This document shows, piece after piece, positions 1 to 8,477 of a DNA stretch of 53,351 nucleotides; within the stretch, counting starts at the first letter, position 1; each line of letters begins with the position of its first letter. The translations under genes and the position numbers were made by a program. The stretch is from Gemmatimonadota bacterium. GTDB lineage: Bacteria; Gemmatimonadota; Gemmatimonadetes; Longimicrobiales; Gaopeijiaceae. The notes under the pieces were generated by a model that did not search any database, was not told where the DNA came from, and was given only the letters and a program-made list of their open reading frames with translations. The stretch is from the NCBI GenBank assembly GCA_007120305.1, contig SKNW01000068.1:1-53351 (forward strand). Reading direction: 5' to 3'.

Positions 1-779
1 CCGATGATCCCCCCCACCACCTCCACCAGGGCGAAGACCGGAAGGACGAGGAGGAGGATTCGGTCACGGGCGACCCTCCGGTCCATCCCCCGCTCCGCCA
101 GGTCGGCCACCGCCAGCATCCCCGCCGGCGGGAAGAGGAGGAGGGGGAGGAGGGGAAGGTCCGTCAGCGAGCTCCAGGAGAAGTGCTCGAAGGCCCTGGT
201 GGCCCGGGCCAACGGGCCTCCGCCATAACCTGGCACGGTTCCCTGGGCCAGGAGGGGAAGGGTGGCTTCCAGGAGCACCGCCATGCCGTACCCGCCGGCC
301 AGGATGAAGGCGGGGAGTCCCACATAGGAACGATCCTGCCGGGTCCGGTCGATGGAGCGGATGAGGACCAGGAATACCACGGCACCCAGGGCGCTCCCCG
401 TGGTGTTCGTGATGAAGTCCCATATGTTGGTGTCGCGGAACGGGGAGAGGAGCTGGATCGCCTCGACGGTCACGCTGATGGCGGCGCCCACCACGGTGGC
501 CACGACGGCGGTCCGGAGAAAGGCGTTCCGGGCCGCCGACCGGGGCGCGGAGGCGGCCCAGACCGCCCCCCAGCCTGCGAAGAGGAGGATGTTCCGCACC
601 GCGTCGACGACGTCGCCCCCGGTGAAGGTGAGGTCGAAGGCACCGGACCATCGTTCCGAAAGCCCCTCCCGGCTCAGGTCGAACACCGGGGCCGGCAGGG
701 TGGCCAGGAGGAGAACCCCGAGGTACGCGATCCGGAAGCCCCACCGAGTCTTCTCGGTGGCCGAGACACCCTCCGCCAT
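1..779 (-). CDS. VanZ-like family membrane protein (3' end outside window)
   Basis: The reading frame stays open to the left edge, so the C-terminus is missing; 259 codons are visible. The start is the ATG at 779-777, preceded by a purine-rich GGAGGAGGAAG ribosome site. The protein is a multi-pass membrane protein. The VanZ signature is visible: RNILLF around residues 62-67, then VEAIQL (E106), an Arg at about 115, and a DFITNTTG stretch at about 121-128, which matches the E...Q...R...D...N pattern of VanZ domains. Two or more hydrophobic segments follow. VanZ-like proteins are linked to teicoplanin resistance in enterococci, but most bacterial members have no known role. The next leftward gene upstream is the remnant ending at 972. 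Family call is fairly secure; function is unknown. Confidence 0.75.
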   Translation of the reverse strand, partial: MAEGVSATEKTRWGFRIAYLGVLLLATLPAPVFDLSREGLSERWSGAFDLTFTGGDVVDAVRNILLFAGWGAVWAASAPRSAARNAFLRTAVVATVVGAAISVTVEAIQLLSPFRDTNIWDFITNTTGSALGAVVFLVLIRSIDRTRQDRSYVGLPAFILAGGYGMAVLLEATLPLLAQGTVPGYGGGPLARATRAFEHFSWSSLTDLPLLPLLLFPPAGMLAVADLAERGMDRRVARDRILLLVLPVFALVEVVGGII

Positions 780-971
780 CTTCCTCCTCCTCGTCGCCCT
801 GGGTCGTCCTGGGTCGCCCCTCGCTCTGCGGACCCCGATCCTTCCAGGGCCGGGGTTGCGGCGCGGAAGCTAGAAGACCACAGGCGGCGAGGGCAACCGC
901 CGGCCCCACGGAGGACCTCCTGCGGGAGATCGACGATGCCGGGAGAAGGTCAGGCGCGCTTCAGGCCGGGC

Positions 972-1349
972 TCAGTCCCGGACCCGGGCCGGGTCGGTGC
1001 GGTACGCCAGCCAGACCCCCGGGCGCACCGGGACGTAGACGATTACGAGGGGCCGCGAGGCTCCCCGTGCGGAGAAGATCGGCACGTCTTGACACTCGGC
1101 CATCTGGACGAGATCGGCGCAGTCCAGTCCCACCTCCACGCCGGATTTCTGGAAGCTCCCGTCCTCCACCGTCATGGCCTCGTCGTTCACGAACCATCCC
1201 CGCCCTTGCGCGTAGGTGCCGGGGAAGGCGGTGGCCGCTCCCGCATTCTGGACCGAGCGCCGCGGGGGCCCCACCAGGGTTTCCCCCTGTGCGGTGAGGT
1301 AGATGCTGACGTTCTGGCCGGTGGCAAGGCCGATCCGGGTGGGCGAGAG
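972..1349 (-). pseudogene. 5'-truncated or unusual-start ORF, unknown family
   Basis: This frame follows directly, without a shift, the TAG stop (1352-1350) of the outer-membrane barrel gene and runs 125 codons to a TGA at 974-972. It has no ATG near its 5' end; the first conventional start is GTG at 1274, which gives 100 residues. Protein-like sequence (GQNVSIYLTAQGE) continues upstream of that GTG to the TAG, which suggests the true N-terminus is lost. Visible features are a Val-rich C-terminal stretch (LVIVYVPVRPGVW) and two Cys (LDCADL, AECQDV). I do not recognise the family. It could be a gene remnant, a gene read from a non-standard start, or a rare read-through extension of the barrel gene. 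No clear ribosome site was found. Confidence 0.4.
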
Positions 1350-2483
1350 CTAGGGCTGACGGGGCTCCTCCGGCGAAGCCGCCTGTGCGGACCTGAGAGG
1401 CGAGGCTGCAGCGCGGCGGCGGGGCGCCGCAAGTTCGGCACCGCGGCCGAAGGTGTATCCCCAGGAGGCGGCCACGCCCCACGTGGTCCGGAGCTGGGGG
1501 CCGCTCAGGTTCTGGTGTACAGGAAGGAGAATCTCCGCGCTCAGCCGATGTCCATGGAGTGGGCCCTCAGCGAAGCGGATGTTCATCCCCACGGGGATCT
1601 CCACCCGGGTTCCCCCCTGAGTCAGGGTCCAGTGCATGGGAGACGCCTGGGGCTGGACCGCGACATCGAGACCGGCAACATCGTCCCAGCGTGCCACCGC
1701 GACCCGGGCTGACCCACTGATCCAGGCGTTGAACCGGTGCTGCATGTAGATGTTGCCCTCGAAGGCACCGCCGGGTTGCCAGTTCCGGTCGTTCGCCGCC
1801 AGGTAGATCCGGCCCGTCCCCTGGATGCCCACGGTGCCGTATTCGTTCTCCAGCGCCAACGCCGCCGACGGGAGAAGTGCCCATGTGCCACTCCCGGTCT
1901 GGAGAGGGTAGGGAAGAATGCGGGAGGTGGTGGGCAGGTCCGCGGTGATCCCGGTGTGGGTCACCGATCCGGTGGGAAACGCCACCCCGGCCCCAAGGTG
2001 GGCACGAATGGGCCATCGGTCGTGGAGGCCCACCATTACATGGGCTTCCAGGTCACCGATCCCCGACGCATCCACGGAGCCGACGAGTGTCTGGGTGGCG
2101 AACTCCGCCTCATTGAAGACGAAGGGTGCCCGGATACCCACGGCCAGCCAATCAAGGAGACCTGCCTGAGCCTCAAGAGCCACGGTGAGGCTGGTGCGGG
2201 TGAGGGGCACCATTTCGAAGTCCTGGAGGACCACGAGGGACGGCACCTCGTCTCGTCCCGCGAGGTGCCCTTCGAAGGAACGGGCGGTGAACTGGAGCCG
2301 GAGGTCCAGGGTACGGGCACGAGGAAGGAGGTCCCCTCGTATCCCTCCCGGACCATGCCGGTCGGGCCGCTCGGTCCAGTCGGAGACCGGAAGCTGCGCC
2401 GAGGCGGAGCCCGCAGTAAAGGCGATGCCCGGAAGAAGGATGAGGGCCAGGACCGAGAGCGCGGCCAGACTCGAACGGGGCAT
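1350..2483 (-). CDS. Predicted outer-membrane beta-barrel protein
   Basis: This 377-residue protein begins with a signal peptide (hydrophobic core about residues 5-23, ending ASAQ). The rest alternates hydrophobic and polar residues in amphipathic strands with many Trp, Tyr and Gly, for example LRTTWGVAASWGYTF near the C-terminus. This is typical of MetA-pathway phenol-degradation-like or transporter-like outer-membrane barrels of this size. After the last strand there is an odd basic, Ala/Pro/Arg-rich tail of about 30 residues, whereas outer-membrane barrels usually end on an aromatic residue; the tail may be a 3' replacement. The stop TAG is followed in the same frame by another 125 open codons. 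Cargo or function cannot be inferred. It appears to be transcribed alone. Confidence 0.65.
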   Translation of the reverse strand: MPRSSLAALSVLALILLPGIAFTAGSASAQLPVSDWTERPDRHGPGGIRGDLLPRARTLDLRLQFTARSFEGHLAGRDEVPSLVVLQDFEMVPLTRTSLTVALEAQAGLLDWLAVGIRAPFVFNEAEFATQTLVGSVDASGIGDLEAHVMVGLHDRWPIRAHLGAGVAFPTGSVTHTGITADLPTTSRILPYPLQTGSGTWALLPSAALALENEYGTVGIQGTGRIYLAANDRNWQPGGAFEGNIYMQHRFNAWISGSARVAVARWDDVAGLDVAVQPQASPMHWTLTQGGTRVEIPVGMNIRFAEGPLHGHRLSAEILLPVHQNLSGPQLRTTWGVAASWGYTFGRGAELAAPRRRAAASPLRSAQAASPEEPRQP

Positions 2484-2712
2484 CGGGTCTTCCTCCAGAC
2501 AGAAGGGGCATGGCCCCTGAAGCGGCGATGATGGGTGACGTGAAGAAGGCCCGGGTCCGCCTCACCCGACAGCCCCGCCTTCGGGCTGCGCGAGCCTGGG
2601 GCCCACAATGTAGGGCCCCGGACCCCAAAGGAGAACAATCGTTTTCGATGCATTGAGGGACACCCCCCGATGACAGCACATCCATACGGCAGCCCACGGC
2701 ACCGAAGTCGGA

Positions 2713-3792
2713 TCAACCGCGCTGCACCCTGCCCATGGAGGCTCCTTCCTGCGTGTAGTCCCCCTCCCGGAGGCGGACCACCAGCTTCTTGGCGATGGCG
2801 GCCGTGGGCACGGCCAGGAAGGCTCCGAGCACCCCCAGGACCACCGCCCCCAGGGTGATGACCAGGATGATGGTGAGGGGATTCAGGTCGATGACATTGC
2901 TCAGGATAAGGGGCTCGAGGACGTTTCCTTCCAGCTGCTGAACGGCCAGGACCAGCCCTGCCACCCCCAGGGCCACCCCTGGCCCCGCGTCGGCGAAGGC
3001 CACCAGGACCGCCAGGGCCCCGGTCGCCACCGCCCCCACAATGGGGAAGAGTCCCCCGAAGAAGACGAGCACGGCCAGGGGGAGAGCCAGCGGTACTCCC
3101 AGAAGGAGGAGCCCCACGCCAATGAAGACCGCGTCCACAAGGGCCACCAGGAGCTGTCCACGAAAGTAGGCTCCCAGGGTGCCCCACGCTTCCTCCGCCA
3201 GGACCATGATCCGCACCCGGGACGCAGGCGCCACGAACCCCACGAATCCCTCCGCCAGGGAACGACCCCCCTTCAGATAGAAGAAGAGGATCACCACGAG
3301 GAGGAGGACCCCGGCCACCACCTCCACGGCCCCAAGGGTCATTCGCAGGAACTGGGTCGCCGCGGCGGAGGCGCCTTCGTCCGGATCCAGGATCTGCTTC
3401 TGGATCCTCTGCCGGAGTTCATCCAGGGCCGGGACTTCGAAGCCCGGAACCACGCGCCGCACCTGCTCTTCCAGGCCGTCGATCCCCTCCCCCGCCGAAT
3501 CCACGATGTCGGGCAGCTGGGTCACCACCAGGGTCACCGTTCCCGCGGCGATTCCTCCCAGCAGGAGGAGGCCGCCCAGGAGGGTCAGCACCGCCGCCAG
3601 TGTCCGGGGCACTTTCCACCCCTCCAGGAGCCGGGTCACCGGCATGAGGAGGGTGGCGGGGAAGAGGGCCAGAATGAGGGGGATCACCACCAGCGCCAGT
3701 TCCCTGAGCAGCAGCCCCGCCACCACCATCAGCGCCAGAACGCCCAGGGCGCTCCAGGCCAGGCGCCCGACGCGAGGCCAGTCCGTGCTCAT
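2713..3792 (-). CDS. AI-2E family transporter (YdiK/PerM-like permease)
   Basis: A 359-residue inner-membrane protein with the classic AI-2E layout. Paired N-terminal helices (about 13-53) come first, then a helix at 62-92. A soluble amphipathic region of about 60 residues follows (DELRQRIQKQI). After it come a helix at about 150-172 and a C-terminal block of closely spaced helices, including the LLLLGVPLALPLAVLVFFGGLFP-type Gly/Pro-rich segment. Family members include the AI-2 exporter TqsA and Na+/H+ antiporters, so the substrate is uncertain. The start ATG (3792-3790) overlaps the stop of the 42-codon ORF upstream in an ATGA arrangement, which implies translational coupling. The C-terminus is basic. 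Confidence 0.9.
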   Translation of the reverse strand: MSTDWPRVGRLAWSALGVLALMVVAGLLLRELALVVIPLILALFPATLLMPVTRLLEGWKVPRTLAAVLTLLGGLLLLGGIAAGTVTLVVTQLPDIVDSAGEGIDGLEEQVRRVVPGFEVPALDELRQRIQKQILDPDEGASAAATQFLRMTLGAVEVVAGVLLLVVILFFYLKGGRSLAEGFVGFVAPASRVRIMVLAEEAWGTLGAYFRGQLLVALVDAVFIGVGLLLLGVPLALPLAVLVFFGGLFPIVGAVATGALAVLVAFADAGPGVALGVAGLVLAVQQLEGNVLEPLILSNVIDLNPLTIILVITLGAVVLGVLGAFLAVPTAAIAKKLVVRLREGDYTQEGASMGRVQRG

Positions 3793-3917
3793 GGGGCGGC
3801 CGTTCCCTCACCCAGGAAGCGGTCCACGGCGTTCCTGTCCTCGGCAGACCTGACCCCGGCGAACGTATCCCCTGCCACCGGGGAGGCGGGCCGGGGGTTC
3901 GTCCTGCGTCTCGGCAT
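3789..3917 (-). CDS. Small 42-aa ORF coupled to the permease gene
   Basis: The ATG at 3917-3915 is preceded by AAGGGAGACGACC, a good ribosome site. The stop TGA at 3791-3789 overlaps the ATG of the permease gene (ATGA). The peptide starts MPRRRTNPRP, is basic at the N-terminus and acidic/helical at the C-terminus (SAEDRNAVDRFLGEG), and has no membrane segment. It may be a real small protein or a leader that sets translation of the permease gene. The frame is open further upstream (to 4079) but that part looks like non-coding sequence. No family is recognised. Confidence 0.45.
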   Translation of the reverse strand: MPRRRTNPRPASPVAGDTFAGVRSAEDRNAVDRFLGEGTAAP

Positions 3918-4300
3918 GGTCGTCTCCCTTCCCGGGTTCGGTTCGTCTCCCCTGCCCCACTCCCCGACGTGTCCCCGCAGGAAGATCCCGCAGGAAGATT
4001 CAGGGAATACCCCCGAAAAGAAGGGACTGTTCACCAGGGCTTGCTGGGTCCCGGCTCGGAGCCCAGTTGGACGTGCCACGAACCGGGGCCACGACGGCGC
4101 CTGTGAGGGGGGAGGCGCATCATCGCACGGCCCGGAGCGCCGGGGGAGGGCAAGCCCGCTCGCCAGGCCCCGTTGCTCGGCCGCAAGGCCCTCGGTAGGT
4201 TGCCGGGCACCGGGCGGTGCCGGGGCGGTGCCGCCGCCACAGCCGCCGCCAAAGGGCTCTCGGGCCCGGCTCCCCCGAACCCCGCGCCTCCCCCGTCTCC
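3918..4300. other. Intergenic region without a recognisable gene
   Basis: This 383-base stretch separates the leftward 42-aa ORF/permease pair from the rightward zinc-ribbon gene, so it should hold two divergent promoters. No RNA gene, strong hairpin or clear -35/-10 pair was recognised. The least GC-rich part (about 3985-4035) is the likeliest promoter site. Frames open on both strands here have the look of GC-driven random ORFs. Confidence 0.4.
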
Positions 4301-4624
4301 ATGACCGACCTGATCCAGTGCGCTGTCTGCCGACGCGGCTTTCTCGTGCCCCCCGACCCCTGCCCCGAGTGCGGAGCGCCCCCCCCGGGCCCGGCCTCCC
4401 CAGGCTCAGGCTCCGGCTCCGGCTCAGGCTCAGGCTCCGGATCGGGGCGCGAACGGGACATCATCGTCTCCTCCCGTCTGAACCAGACGGCCCAGGTGGG
4501 GGGCGTCCTCCTCGCGGGGCTCGTCACCGGTGCGCTCAGCTGGTTCCTGGTCTCTCGCGACATGGGGGTGGGGATCCTTCTTCTGGCCCTCCTGGTCTCC
4601 GCCGCGCTTCTCTGGCGCCGCTGA
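4301..4624 (+). CDS. Small zinc-ribbon protein with Ser-Gly linker and two membrane helices
   Basis: A 107-residue protein. The N-terminus has a compact zinc ribbon: C-x2-C at residues 7-10 (CAVC) and C-x2-C (CPEC) about a dozen residues later. A repetitive Gly-Ser linker follows (encoded by 4403-4444). The C-terminal half has two hydrophobic helices, VGGVLLAGLVTGALSWFLV and GVGILLLALLVSAALLW, ending in two Arg. Chosen start: ATG at 4301, since it places the ribbon at the N-terminus; an upstream frame extension is Arg/Pro-rich and unlikely. The ribbon should face the cytoplasm. The gene precedes the trans-sulfuration enzyme by 46 bases and may share its transcript. No specific family assigned. 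Confidence 0.65.
   Translation: MTDLIQCAVCRRGFLVPPDPCPECGAPPPGPASPGSGSGSGSGSGSGSGRERDIIVSSRLNQTAQVGGVLLAGLVTGALSWFLVSRDMGVGILLLALLVSAALLWRR
4403..4444 (+). repeat. Hexanucleotide tandem repeat GGCTCM (seven Gly-Ser units)
   Basis: Seven in-frame copies of GGC TCA / GGC TCC (the last is GGA TCG) encode a flexible Gly-Ser linker between the zinc ribbon and the membrane helices. The copy number could change without a frameshift. Confidence 0.85.
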
Positions 4625-4670
4625 ATCGCCCCGCTTTCCGCCGCTTCCGCCTTCGAGGATGAACTCCACC

Positions 4671-5837
4671 ATGGCACACGACCACGATGCCTCCCGCCAC
4701 CGCATCGCCACCCGCGCCATCCACGCCGGCCAGTCCCCCGAGCCGGTGACCGGGGCCATCATGCCCCCCATCTTCCAGACTTCCACCTACGTGCAGGCGG
4801 AGCTTGGCGCCGACGTTCGGTACGACTACGCCCGGGTGAGCAACCCCACCCGGGAGGCGCTGGAGCGGAACCTGGCGGGGCTGGAGGGGGGGCGTCACGG
4901 TCTGGCCTACGCCAGCGGGCTCGCGGCCATCGAGGGCGTGATGAAGCTTCTCTCGGCCGGGGACCACGTGGTGACCGAAGAGAACACCTACGGGGGCACG
5001 AACCGGATGTTCAACCACGTGCTCTCGCGCCTTGGGATCACGTTTTCCTTCGTGGACTCCCGGGACCCGGACCAGGTACGGGACGCCATGCGCCCCGAAA
5101 CGAAGCTGGTCTACGTGGAGACCCCCACGAACCCCATGATGCGGCTGTGCGACCTTGAGGTACTGGCGGGCATCGCCCACGAGGGGGGCGCCCTCCTCGT
5201 GGTGGATAACACCTTCGCCACCCCCTTCAACCAGCGTCCGCTGGAGTTCGGGGCCGACGTGGTCATCCACTCCACCACCAAGTACCTGAATGGCCACTCC
5301 GACGTCATCGGGGGCGGACTGGTGGTGAACGACGACCCGCTGGCCGCCGACCTGGCCTTCGTGCGGAAGTCCACGGGCGCCGTCCCGGGTCCCATGGATG
5401 CCTGGCTCGTGCTCCGTGGGATGAAGACCCTGGCGGTGCGCATGCGCGCCCACAACGAGAACGGCCTCACGGTCGCCCGCTGGCTCGCCGAGCATCCGGG
5501 ATTCGAGGCGGTGCACTACCCGGGGCTTCCGTCCCACCCTCAGCATGCCCTGGCCGCACGCCAGATGGAGGGCTTCACGGGGATGGTCTCGGTGGAACTC
5601 GGAAGCGGCGAGCGGGCCAAGCGCTTCGTCGAGCGCACCCGCCTCTTTGCCCTGGCCGAGTCGCTGGGCGGGGTGGAGTCCCTCATCGGTGTGCCGGCCC
5701 TCATGACCCATGCCTCCGTGGCCCCGGACCGGCGGGCCTTCATGGGCGTCACCGATGGCCTGGTGCGCCTCAGCGTGGGGATCGAGGACGTGGACGACCT
5801 GCTGGAGGACCTGGAGGCGGCGCTCAAGGGGCTCTGA
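4671..5837 (+). CDS. Trans-sulfuration family PLP enzyme (cystathionine gamma-synthase/lyase type)
   Basis: A 388-residue cytoplasmic enzyme of the Cys/Met metabolism PLP family, normal length for the family. The N-terminal TRAIHAGQ and the substrate-loop motif RVSNPTREALE are present, as are the cofactor Asp in VVDNTFATP and the PLP-binding Lys in HSTTKYLNGHSD (about K204). The C-terminal LSVGIEDVDDLLEDL is also typical. The family includes MetB, MetC, cystathionine gamma-lyase and methionine gamma-lyase; sequence alone does not separate them here, although the overall look is nearest to cystathionine gamma-synthase/lyase. Start: ATG at 4671, because GAGG at 4655-4658 directly abuts the earlier ATG at 4659 and is better spaced for 4671. 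No sulfur-pathway genes lie next to it. Confidence 0.9.
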   Translation: MAHDHDASRHRIATRAIHAGQSPEPVTGAIMPPIFQTSTYVQAELGADVRYDYARVSNPTREALERNLAGLEGGRHGLAYASGLAAIEGVMKLLSAGDHVVTEENTYGGTNRMFNHVLSRLGITFSFVDSRDPDQVRDAMRPETKLVYVETPTNPMMRLCDLEVLAGIAHEGGALLVVDNTFATPFNQRPLEFGADVVIHSTTKYLNGHSDVIGGGLVVNDDPLAADLAFVRKSTGAVPGPMDAWLVLRGMKTLAVRMRAHNENGLTVARWLAEHPGFEAVHYPGLPSHPQHALAARQMEGFTGMVSVELGSGERAKRFVERTRLFALAESLGGVESLIGVPALMTHASVAPDRRAFMGVTDGLVRLSVGIEDVDDLLEDLEAALKGL

Positions 5838-5884
5838 CCCGGCGGCGCGCATCCCGGCGGGCCGATGCTTCCGGGCTTCCGGCG

Positions 5885-8218
5885 CTACGGCTCCCGGAGC
5901 TGCCGCTCGAAGAAGTCGGCCGTGGCCTCCAGGGCGCGGATCCAGTTCCGGTGCAGCAGGAAGGAGTGGACCTCGTCGGGGAAGACGAGAAGCTCGTGGT
6001 GGACCCCCCGGAGGCGAAGCTGCTCCACCAGGTTCACGGTTTCGAGAAAGCGGACGTTGCGGTCGTCGTCGCCGTGGATCAGGAGCACCGGAGAGCGCCA
6101 TCCGTCGAGGGTCGCCATGGGCGAGGATTCGAAGGCGATGCGTCCGGCCTCCGGGTCATTCAGCGGCGTGTAGTCGGGGTTGAAGGTGGCGATGCCCACG
6201 TTCCAGTCATGGACCCCGTGGACGTCGACGCCCGCGGCGAATAGATCCGACGCCCGCGAGAGCCCCATGGCGGTGAGGTAGCCGCCGTAGGATCCCCCCC
6301 AGAGTCCGATGCGGTCCCCGTCCACCTCGGGGCGCGCCTTGAGCCAGAGCCCGGCGCCCACCACGTCCCGGAACTCGCTGGCACCGGCCGCGCCGTAGTC
6401 CAGCGCCTCGCGGAACTCCATTCCGTAGCCGGTTCCGCTCCGGAAATTCACCGAAAGCACCACGTATCCCTGGAGCGCGAGGTGCTGATTCAGGGCGTAG
6501 GCATGGTGGTAATAGCTGCGGTCATGGAAGCCCAGCAGCATCTGCCGCCGGGATCCGCCGTGGAAGAAGGCGATGGCCGGACGGCGCTCGCCGGGGCGAA
6601 GGTCGGGCGGGAGAAAGAGCTGGGCCGGAACCTCCATGCCATCGGAGGCCGTGACCATGACCGCCTCCGGGACGACCAGCCTCGCCTCCGGGTACTGGGC
6701 AGGGATCCCCCCGGGAGCTCCCCGGGGAACCAGGCTCCGGGCCGGAGCGGAAGCCCCCACCGCGGCTCCCGGACCCGCCTCCGGACCTGCTCCCGGACCT
6801 GCCCCCGGACCCGGAAGCAGGGCGGCATGGGCCGGCGTCCGCGCCCCGGACCGCAGGAAGGCCACACCCCCGTCGGCCAGGGGGGCAGGCTCCCACTCGA
6901 TTCCGTCCCCGGGGGTCAGGAGCTCCGGTGCCCCACCGGCCACCGCCACCCGCCAGAGGTGGCGCCGATCGATGTCGTCCTGGTTCGAGCTGTAGACGAC
7001 ATGGCGCCCGTCGGCCGTGAGCGCGGCATCGGCCACCTCGAACCGCCCCGGGGTGAGCACCCGCGCCTCCGCCGGCCCCCCTCCGGGGGCTCCCCTTGCC
7101 GGGACGGCATACAGCAGGACCCACCCATTTCCCTCCCAGGGGAAGACGAGCTGCTCCTCGGCCGCCCAGAGGAGCTGCCCCGGCGCATTCACGCCGTAGA
7201 ACCGGCTCCCCGTGCCCTCCCGGGCCCTCCACACCTCGGTGGAGGTGCCCGAGGCCACGTCGGCGACCCGGACCGACCAGGGGTGCGTTTCCCTCAAGGG
7301 GCGGAAGCTGGTGGATGCCGTGGAGGCGGCGATTCGAAGGAAGGCCAGGCGGGACCCGTCGGGCGACCACACCGGATCCCGGTCCCGGTCCACCCCCGGG
7401 TCCATCCAGGTCAGGGCGCCCGCCGCCAGGTCCAGGACGCCCACGAACGCGTGGGTCCCCCGGTTGCTCGTGAAGGCCAGCTTCGAGCCGTCCGGAGACC
7501 AGCGCAGCGACCCGGGCCCTCCACGGACGCGAGCCAGGACCCGGGGCTCCGTCGAGGGCGAGGCCGCCCTCCCAGGAGCCGAATCCCCGGGTGCCACATC
7601 CCCCGGTGCCGCACCCTCCGGTGCCCCCTCCCCTGGCAGCGGGGCGAACCAGATCTGGCCACCGCGGGTGAAGGCGAAGCCGGAGCCATCGGGGGCCGGC
7701 GAGACATTGGCCGCCTGGAAGAGCCGGGCCGGCTCACCGCTGCCCAGGGAGACCCGCCAGAGCGCCTGCTCCACCCCCTCGGGATCCGAAAGAGGATTGG
7801 GGTTCTCCCCCTGGCGGTTGGCGCCGCCTCCCCGCACGAAGAGGAGGGTGCGGCCGTCCGGGGTCCAGGCGGCGATGGCGAGCTCCTGCCCGTCGTCGGC
7901 GTTCCACGATGTCACCGCCCGACCCACCCAGGAGGGCGCCTCCGCGACCCAGACGTTCCGGACCCCGCGGTCGTTCTGGATCCAGGCCACCGCATCTCCG
8001 GAAGGAGCGGCCTGCAGGCCGTAGGGGAAGGGCGCCGACAGGAGACTCTCCACCGAAGGTGCCGGCGAGGCGACCTGGGCCAGGAGCGAAGAGACGGCGG
8101 CCGGAGAACATGCCACGGCCCCGACCAGGACCGCCGAGAGGAAGGCACGGGCCACCCCGGCAAGGAGGCCCCTGCGGGGGCGAGGTTCGAGTAGGGTCGG
8201 CAGGAAAGAGGTCGGCAT
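5885..8218 (-). CDS. Secreted S9 family (prolyl oligopeptidase/acylaminoacyl-type) peptidase
   Basis: A serine peptidase of about 777 residues. An Arg-rich start and a hydrophobic signal segment (FLSAVLVGAVACSPA) indicate export. Next comes a WD40/TolB-like beta-propeller with repeated WSPDGS(K/R)LAF-type blades, then a C-terminal alpha/beta hydrolase. The catalytic Ser is in GGSYGG (about residue 643), the Asp in HGDDDRNV and the His in DEVHSF. Two Pro/Gly/Ala-rich low-complexity inserts lie in the propeller region. Start choice is uncertain: ATGs exist at 8218, 8248, 8263 and 8278, most of them inside a 15-bp repeat, and none has a clear ribosome site. 8218 gives the most usual signal peptide. 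It diverges from the M20 hydrolase gene, and the two may act together on peptides in the periplasm. Confidence 0.9.
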   Translation of the reverse strand: MPTSFLPTLLEPRPRRGLLAGVARAFLSAVLVGAVACSPAAVSSLLAQVASPAPSVESLLSAPFPYGLQAAPSGDAVAWIQNDRGVRNVWVAEAPSWVGRAVTSWNADDGQELAIAAWTPDGRTLLFVRGGGANRQGENPNPLSDPEGVEQALWRVSLGSGEPARLFQAANVSPAPDGSGFAFTRGGQIWFAPLPGEGAPEGAAPGDVAPGDSAPGRAASPSTEPRVLARVRGGPGSLRWSPDGSKLAFTSNRGTHAFVGVLDLAAGALTWMDPGVDRDRDPVWSPDGSRLAFLRIAASTASTSFRPLRETHPWSVRVADVASGTSTEVWRAREGTGSRFYGVNAPGQLLWAAEEQLVFPWEGNGWVLLYAVPARGAPGGGPAEARVLTPGRFEVADAALTADGRHVVYSSNQDDIDRRHLWRVAVAGGAPELLTPGDGIEWEPAPLADGGVAFLRSGARTPAHAALLPGPGAGPGAGPEAGPGAAVGASAPARSLVPRGAPGGIPAQYPEARLVVPEAVMVTASDGMEVPAQLFLPPDLRPGERRPAIAFFHGGSRRQMLLGFHDRSYYHHAYALNQHLALQGYVVLSVNFRSGTGYGMEFREALDYGAAGASEFRDVVGAGLWLKARPEVDGDRIGLWGGSYGGYLTAMGLSRASDLFAAGVDVHGVHDWNVGIATFNPDYTPLNDPEAGRIAFESSPMATLDGWRSPVLLIHGDDDRNVRFLETVNLVEQLRLRGVHHELLVFPDEVHSFLLHRNWIRALEATADFFERQLREP

Positions 8219-8290
8219 GAGACGGGTCGGCGCAGAGGGGGTAGGCATGAGCGCAGTCAGCATGAGCGCAGTCAGCATGAGCAGGGTCGG
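8186..8290 (-). repeat. 15-bp minisatellite spanning the S9 peptidase N-terminus
   Basis: About seven imperfect 15-base units run from 8186 to 8290. The units at 8246-8260 and 8261-8275 are identical (CATGAGCGCAGTCAG on the plus strand); the others share the GGTCGG end. On the coding strand each unit is a pentapeptide (PTLLE, PTSFL, PTRLM, PTPSA, LTALM). Several units bring an in-frame ATG, so the repeat sits across the candidate start codons. Confidence 0.8.
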
Positions 8291-8477
8291 CCTGCTTGCG
8301 TGCCTGCGGATGATGCGGGGGGCAGAGCCGGCGCGCCAGAACCCCGGAGGCGTCCGGTGGCCCCGGGCCCGGGCACGGACGACGCTTGTGAGGGGCGGAC
8401 GCGGATCCTACTGTGGGGGAGCCCACCCCCGCGACCGCTTGCCTCGCCCCCCTTGGCCCCCCTGCCTGGAGCTGCCC

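Noticed and set aside
3918-4079. N-terminal extension of the 42-aa ORF up to 4079
   Set aside because: A good ribosome site precedes the internal ATG at 3917 and the extension has no protein-like features.
8186-8290. CRISPR-like array
   Set aside because: Units are 15 bases, contiguous, in frame and without spacers, and no cas genes are present. No CRISPR was found anywhere in the window.
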